From Thermoplasmatales archaeon (lineage in GTDB: Archaea > Thermoplasmatota > Thermoplasmata > Thermoplasmatales > Thermoplasmataceae): a stretch of 37,514 nt of DNA. Position numbers and translations under genes: made by a program. Numbering within the stretch: position 1 is the stretch's first letter; every line of letters begins with the position of its first letter. The stretch lies in assembly GCA_026127925.1 (NCBI GenBank), contig JAJSLM010000010.1:1-37514 (forward strand). Direction: 5' to 3'. The notes under the pieces are model-generated. The model ran no database searches. It was not told the origin of the DNA and was given only the letters and a program-made list of their open reading frames with translations. This document shows, in pieces, positions 33,955 through 37,514 of this stretch.

Positions 33955-35371
33955 TTTTCATTACGTCATTAAAAATATTCCTTAATCCCCAATTAATAAT
34001 AGACTTAGCATAAGGACAAAACATTTTGTCTATATTCCAAATGCTACCTGTTGAATAGAAAGCATTATAGGGACAGCCACCGCCGCAAATTGATATAGCC
34101 TCACACTCTGTGCACTGTTCCATATTTATTGGCGACCTTCTCCGCCACTCATTGAATAAAGGACTATTATCTATAATTGAGAATAAGGTGCTTTCATTAG
34201 TTATGGAATACTTAAAATGGTTAGCGTTGTTAATAAACGCTTGACACACGCCTACCTTACCCTCAGGAGAAATGGTTAATTGGCCACTGCATGCTGCACA
34301 ATCGCTCCATTGGAAATTCTTGTGGAACAGGGCATTCGCTTGCTTGATAACAGGATAAATTAGAATATCCTTTTTACGGTATTTCTCATAAACCTTTAGA
34401 AGTGCGAGAGCGGTATTTTCACTGAGTCCTTGTATTTCCGGGTCTTTGAAATCTTCAGCCATCAAGATGTTGTATCCAATTTTCTTAAACCCGAGGGAGA
34501 CCAGGTGGTCTGTAACTTCTTCCAACTTTTCAACATTGTTCTTGGTTATAGTAGTCGAGGCAGTAACTTCTATTCCCTTGTGTTGAAGTAATCTGAGCCC
34601 ACGTAAAACGTCTTCATATGTCCCACTACCACTCACATAAACTCGATTCTTGTCGTGAAGCTCTTTAGCTCCATCCATCGAAATTGACATGGTTACATTA
34701 TTAAGCTTACATAAGTGGGCTATCTCTTCATCTATAAGAGTCCCATTGGAAATTATTGCAATTCTGATTCTAACATTATTTGCCAATCTATTATTCTCTT
34801 TCAACTCTTTCTCTAGTTTCCTAATATATTGTATTGAGAAAGATACCGTGCGTCGTGCCACAAAGGGTTCTCCCCCATATAATATAACCTTTTGACTCAC
34901 TACCTTAGAGCTTATTGTAGCCTCCATTATTTGTTCAATGGACCGTTTTGCTGTGTCAATACTCATTGTTGATGGATTTTCCTTAGAAGTTGTTAGAAAA
35001 CAATATTTGCATCTTAAATTACAAGATCTAGTCACTACCAAATATGAAACCCCAACCTTAGGTATATTTGCATTTGTAACTGTTTGATTAGTCTTCCATT
35101 GCTCATTATCATAGATAGGTACTAGAAAGTGTTGATTCAAAAGTATTGATACGAGATTGCTAATAGTTTTATAGTCGTCATTCTGGAGAAAATCGTCTAT
35201 GCTCAAAGGTGCTTTAAATTTATCATAAATCATCAAGCTTTCGTCGTCAAGAAAAATTATATTCATCAGCAGACGGTCATAAAGAATCGTATATTTTCTT
35301 CCACTATACATCTGGCTAAGTCTATACGTGTACCTTGACTGCTTCAATGGGACTTCCATACCATTCTCCAT
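33929..35371 (-). CDS. Radical SAM/SPASM peptide maturase with N-terminal RRE-like region
   Basis: A 480-residue enzyme. Residues 117-124 hold the CxxxCxxC cluster motif (RSCNLRCKYCF), followed by YGGEPF and the SMDGA segment of the radical SAM barrel. The C-terminus carries a SPASM domain: CAACSGQLTISPEGKVGVCQ and CTECEAISICGGGCPYNAF with a final FCPY, enough cysteines for two auxiliary Fe-S clusters. Residues about 25-90 (LMNIIFLDDESLMIYDKF, then LSIDDFL and VSILLNQHFLV) resemble the PqqD-like recognition element that binds leader peptides. The ATG at 35371 has a strong GGAGGT ribosome-binding site 10 bases upstream. The earlier in-frame start is less likely. A small Cys-Cys peptide gene lies 85 bases upstream. 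Confidence 0.9.
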   Translation of the reverse strand: MENGMEVPLKQSRYTYRLSQMYSGRKYTILYDRLLMNIIFLDDESLMIYDKFKAPLSIDDFLQNDDYKTISNLVSILLNQHFLVPIYDNEQWKTNQTVTNANIPKVGVSYLVVTRSCNLRCKYCFLTTSKENPSTMSIDTAKRSIEQIMEATISSKVVSQKVILYGGEPFVARRTVSFSIQYIRKLEKELKENNRLANNVRIRIAIISNGTLIDEEIAHLCKLNNVTMSISMDGAKELHDKNRVYVSGSGTYEDVLRGLRLLQHKGIEVTASTTITKNNVEKLEEVTDHLVSLGFKKIGYNILMAEDFKDPEIQGLSENTALALLKVYEKYRKKDILIYPVIKQANALFHKNFQWSDCAACSGQLTISPEGKVGVCQAFINNANHFKYSITNESTLFSIIDNSPLFNEWRRRSPINMEQCTECEAISICGGGCPYNAFYSTGSIWNIDKMFCPYAKSIINWGLRNIFNDVMKSEGAKSDT

Positions 35372-35456
35372 GATGACAACAACCTCCTTTCCTTCTCGTA
35401 ACAACAATAAACACAAAAAAATAGGGTAATTATTTTATCCGTTTACTGCATTGATT

Positions 35457-35558
35457 TCACGGTGTGCAGCACTTGGAAAAGACATCCATATCCATTGTTT
35501 CGTTTACTTTTCCAAAAACTGCCTCTCTTTCCTTCTGGGAAACAACTCTATAGTCCAT
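35457..35558 (-). CDS. Putative RiPP precursor peptide ending in Cys-Cys-Thr-Pro
   Basis: A 33-residue ORF on the minus strand, directly upstream of the radical SAM gene and too short for usual gene calling. It starts at the ATG at 35558 with a charged leader-like part (MDYRVVSQKEREAVFGKVNE) and ends MDVFSKCCTP. The only two cysteines are adjacent and four residues from the C-terminus, as expected for a core peptide modified by a radical SAM enzyme. A TATA box 34 bases before the ATG gives a nearly leaderless transcript. The position as first gene of a precursor-maturase-exporter operon is the main support. Which residues are modified is unknown. Confidence 0.68.
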   Translation of the reverse strand: MDYRVVSQKEREAVFGKVNETMDMDVFSKCCTP

Positions 35559-35587
35559 TTTAAATCTACGTTATATCGAAATGGTAC

Positions 35588-35596
35588 TATATAAAT
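35588..35596 (-). promoter_or_regulatory. TATA box of the RiPP operon
   Basis: On the minus strand ATTTATATA, centred about 34 bases before the precursor ATG. Transcription would begin around 35566, eight or so bases before the ATG, making the precursor the first gene on the transcript. Confidence 0.55.
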
Positions 35597-35745
35597 TCAT
35601 ATCCTGACATGTACGGGTAAGACCGAAGAGAGCTATTGAGATGCTTTACGTTGCCTACACTATATATCGATTATTTGTTTCCCAGCTGTGAATTGGTTAA
35701 TTTCCATTTCTTGTTCAAACTTCTTTTTAAGAAAGGTTATCGCAA

Positions 35746-36257
35746 AGGAAAGCCCGTATTATTACCAATTGAAATTTTAAGGGCTTTCCTGCGAACCCCC
35801 CTCCCCGCCGAGCGTAGTAGGTCTGAACGTAGTGAAGACCCGAAGTGTCCCGAAGGGACACGTAGCCCACACGTGTGAAACACGTGGGGGTGCGAAGCAC
35901 AGGACACGGGGGGTCGGTGGACAGCCCGAAGGGCTGGACAAATCAGGATAATAGGCTGTTGCGAAGCAACAAGTGAACGCCGAAGGCGGACACGTGCCTA
36001 TACCTGATTAGACCTCCGAGACGAGCGAAGGCAAAAAGAGGGGGGGAATTTGTGAGCGAAGCGAACAAAGGAGGGGTGAATTTTTGCCGTAGCGAAAGCC
36101 GACCCTCCGTTCAGGAGGTTGGCGTGTCGTAGAGTGTCCTGTGCTTCGCACACGCTGAGTGTGAAACACGAAGTGCGTGGGTGCGTAGCGAGGCGGGGTA
36201 AGCTAAAGCGGACTGCGGAATAAAGGGTCTACCCGAAATGGAGCAGTCTTACAGACT
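35746..36257. repeat. Hairpin-dense GC-rich block with GAA-triloop mini-hairpins
   Basis: About 500 non-coding bases, markedly richer in G and C than the flanks and made of short perfect stems, most closing on GAA. Examples: TGTCCC-GAA-GGGACA (35846-35860), CACGTGT-GAA-ACACGTG (35870-35886), GTGC-GAA-GCAC (35890-35900), AGCCC-GAA-GGGCT (35923-35935), GTTGC-GAA-GCAAC (35958-35970), CGCC-GAA-GGCG (35978-35988), GTGT-GAA-ACAC (36159-36169) and its mirrored form TGTGC-TTC-GCACA (36140-36152). Larger pairings enclose them: AGGAAAGCCC (35746) with GGGCTTTCCT (35781-35790), AATCAGG (35941) with CCTGATT (36003-36009), GGCAAAAA (36029) with TTTTTGCC. No convincing protein is encoded. It may be a structured RNA or a DNA element such as an origin. 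Confidence 0.75.
35890..36151. repeat. 18-bp perfect long-range inverted repeat inside the hairpin block
   Basis: GTGCGAAGCACAGGACAC at 35890-35907 is the exact reverse complement of 36134-36151. The arms are 226 bases apart and enclose most of the other hairpins. Outside them CCCCGCC (about 35803-35809) can pair with GGCGGGG (36192-36198), so the whole block can fold as one branched structure. Confidence 0.8.
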
Positions 36258-36454
36258 ACAAACTAAATATATTGGATAGGGCTTGATTAATTCAATTAAC
36301 TAAGAAAATGTAGTAAAGAAAATTAATAATATGTTAGATGTGCCTTCCAAATAGACCCATGTGTAGCTACTACGTGTCGTTGCACGTGTTTAGGCGTGTC
36401 CGCCTTCCGCCAAAAATTCTAAAAAATGCTCAAAACCTCTTAGAATGTAGCTAT

Positions 36455-36611
36455 AAGTAATACAGAAAAGTCAGTAGTTGTGGAAAATCCACAACAGTAA
36501 TACGCCCTCTCTCCTCTCTTGTTACTGAACAATTAGTATAGCATAAGTAATACTAATTGTTGTTTTGAGTTTCGGCGGGTCAGTAGTAATAATATGAAAA
36601 AGTCAGTATAG
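36455..36611. repeat. Iteron-like short repeats and palindrome upstream of plasmid-like genes
   Basis: AGTAATAC occurs three times (36456, 36496, 36546, the first and third preceded by A) and GTCAGTA three times (near 36470, 36579, 36602). A perfect 10-bp inverted repeat CAATTAGTAT (36530-36539) / ATACTAATTG (36550-36559) surrounds the third AGTAATAC. The stretch 36300-36745 contains no gene. Such arrays often bind replication or partition proteins or repressors; that is inference. Confidence 0.5.
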
Positions 36612-36745
36612 CTGAAAAAAGTATTATTATAAAGCATCAGTTTAGAAATCGTTTTAGACATTTTTGGTATTACTTGATACTTTGCTACACATTCCTTTCC
36701 ACATACCATTAAAAACCTTCGTAGCGTAATAATATTGGTGTAAAT

Positions 36746-37090
36746 ATGACTGAACAAACAAACGAAAAAATGAAAACGACATTATCAACTCTGCCCATAG
36801 AAAAATCTCTGCTTACCAGAGAAAAGGGCGAAATTATTGGCGATGAGCTGGTAATTATGAACGTAGAGCCGATAACTACACACTCACCAGAAGGCGAGGA
36901 CAGAAATGTTAATCTCTACACGGCACGGGATAACAAAATAGACAGCGTAGTTATGTTTTTTGGGTCTGCAATAATGGATAAACAGAACGTTAAGCCCTCT
37001 GACCACGTTGTTATAGACCTGCGGGCTAGCAAGGAAGGAAGAAAATACTATCTTTTCATTGTCCTGCACAACTACGAGGTGGAAAAATGA
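36746..37090 (+). CDS. Hypothetical plasmid/virus-type protein, 114 residues
   Basis: A soluble protein of unknown family. After a flexible charged N-terminus (about 30 residues) it is rich in beta strands: GDELVIMNVEPITTH, VNLYTARDNKIDSVVMFFG and HVVIDLRASKEGRKYYLFIV. The pattern could suit an OB fold as in single-strand DNA-binding proteins, but no diagnostic motif is present. It starts with an ATG at 36746, preceded by a TATA-like AATAATATTG near 36727-36736. Its stop overlaps the next gene (ATGATG), forming an operon of three small genes typical of archaeal plasmids and viruses. Confidence 0.6.
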   Translation: MTEQTNEKMKTTLSTLPIEKSLLTREKGEIIGDELVIMNVEPITTHSPEGEDRNVNLYTARDNKIDSVVMFFGSAIMDKQNVKPSDHVVIDLRASKEGRKYYLFIVLHNYEVEK

Positions 37091-37308
37091 TGACTACTAC
37101 CAGTTTCAAAATAGACAGTGATAACTTGGAGCTTGTTAGCGAGCTTTCCAAAAGCCGAGAGTTAAGCAAAATCCTTAACTTTCTTCTGCGCGAATACGCA
37201 AAGGATAAGGGCTTTACCTCTTCTTTCAATAAAATACAGGCATTAGAGGACAAGTTAGCAAAGAAAGATGAACAGTATGAAGCACTAAAAAAAGAGGTGT
37301 CGGAATGA
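37087..37308 (+). CDS. Small ribbon-helix-helix-like protein with coiled-coil tail
   Basis: A 73-residue protein. It has a short strand TTTSFKIDSDNLELVSELSK followed by two helices (RELSKILNFLLREYAKDKG), the outline of a MetJ/Arc ribbon-helix-helix DNA-binding domain, and then a heptad-like tail (IQALEDKLAKKDEQYEALKK) likely to form a coiled coil. It overlaps the preceding gene and the next one by four bases each. A role as repressor or copy-control protein of the element is plausible, and the repeats upstream would be candidate operators. This is inference. Confidence 0.55.
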   Translation: MMTTTSFKIDSDNLELVSELSKSRELSKILNFLLREYAKDKGFTSSFNKIQALEDKLAKKDEQYEALKKEVSE

Positions 37309-37496
37309 GCGGTAAGCGTATTAAGTGCTGGGTTTGTAGAACGCCGTTATGCCAATTAGAAATGACGGATAATTGGTATTGTCCTTCCTGCCAAAAGTGG
37401 CTTACTATTCCTTCCAGAAAGCATTACCTAAAAGGCAAAAAGAGAGGGTATAATAATACCTTCCCTCCTTCTATCGTGTCATACAAAGCGATTTAG
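37305..37496 (+). CDS. Small zinc-ribbon protein
   Basis: A 63-residue protein with two CxxC-type pairs: CWVCRTPLC in the first dozen residues and WYCPSCQKW about 20 residues later, forming a zinc ribbon. The C-terminal third is basic (RKHYLKGKKRGYNN), suggesting nucleic-acid binding. The ATG overlaps the stop of the ribbon-helix-helix-like gene (ATGA), so it is the third gene of the small operon. Short zinc-ribbon proteins of this sort are common in archaeal mobile elements. The window ends 18 bases after the stop. Confidence 0.6.
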   Translation: MSGKRIKCWVCRTPLCQLEMTDNWYCPSCQKWLTIPSRKHYLKGKKRGYNNTFPPSIVSYKAI

Positions 37497-37514
37497 AAGG
37501 CATAATTTCTGAAA

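Noticed and set aside
35636-35878. Plus-strand open frame of 80 residues
   Set aside because: It runs into the hairpin block and its C-terminal part is simply translated palindromes; no start signals.
35746-36257. Group II or group I intron, or CRISPR array, as explanation of the hairpin block
   Set aside because: No domain V-type hairpin, no reverse transcriptase or endonuclease gene, and the repeated stems differ in sequence with no regular repeat-spacer spacing.

Overview
The window looks like chromosomal DNA from an archaeon of the class Thermoplasmata (Thermoplasmatales-like). The signs are archaeal TATA boxes about 25-30 bases upstream of several starts, many GTG/TTG starts, archaeal-type SRP and RNase P RNAs, LysW-carrier amino acid biosynthesis, the archaeal cobamide enzymes CobY and a TIGR00303-type CobT, ACT-domain regulators of the COG2150 type, DUF2175, and a TPP riboswitch in front of an MFS gene. 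No 16S rRNA gene is present, so genus cannot be assigned.

Layout. 1-1005 (minus): end of a sulfur-linked pair, DsrE-like protein plus a truncated TauE/SafE transporter. 1237-2556: two convergent ACT-domain regulator genes. 2656-7866 (plus): a compact lysW-lysY-lysZ-lysJ-lysX-lysK operon that builds ornithine and/or lysine on the small acidic carrier protein LysW. The RNase P RNA lies behind it on the opposite strand, followed by argG-argH, so at least arginine synthesis is encoded. 11136-21907: a cobamide district with a BtuFCD-like importer, CobY, CobS, threonine-phosphate decarboxylase, CbiB and CobT. These fit salvage of imported corrinoids and nucleotide-loop assembly. A frameshifted amino acid permease and a TPP-riboswitch-controlled MFS transporter are interspersed. 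21991-22284: SRP RNA.

22364-30316 carries mostly housekeeping or poorly known genes: an HD phosphohydrolase, a short Alba-like ORF, GtrA, a CoA-disulfide-reductase-like flavoprotein, a protein with a Met/Gly tail, a triple-repeat protein, a DEAD-box helicase, DUF2175 and DUF309.

30460-37514 is accessory DNA. It begins with decayed genes: a startless ORF remnant ending at an 18-bp repeat, and a hicBA toxin-antitoxin pair with a lesion in each gene. A 2H phosphoesterase and a second copy of the repeat follow. Next is a four-gene operon (minus) that looks like a complete RiPP system: a 33-residue peptide ending in Cys-Cys-Thr-Pro that is too short for ordinary ORF calling, a radical SAM/SPASM maturase with an N-terminal RRE-like region, an ABC ATPase and an ABC-2 permease. 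Upstream is a GC-rich block of about 500 bases packed with mini-hairpins closed by GAA loops, then an iteron-like AT-rich region, then three tightly overlapping small genes of plasmid or viral character cut by the window end.

The strongest candidates for something undescribed are the Cys-Cys-Thr-Pro RiPP operon and the GAA-triloop hairpin block.
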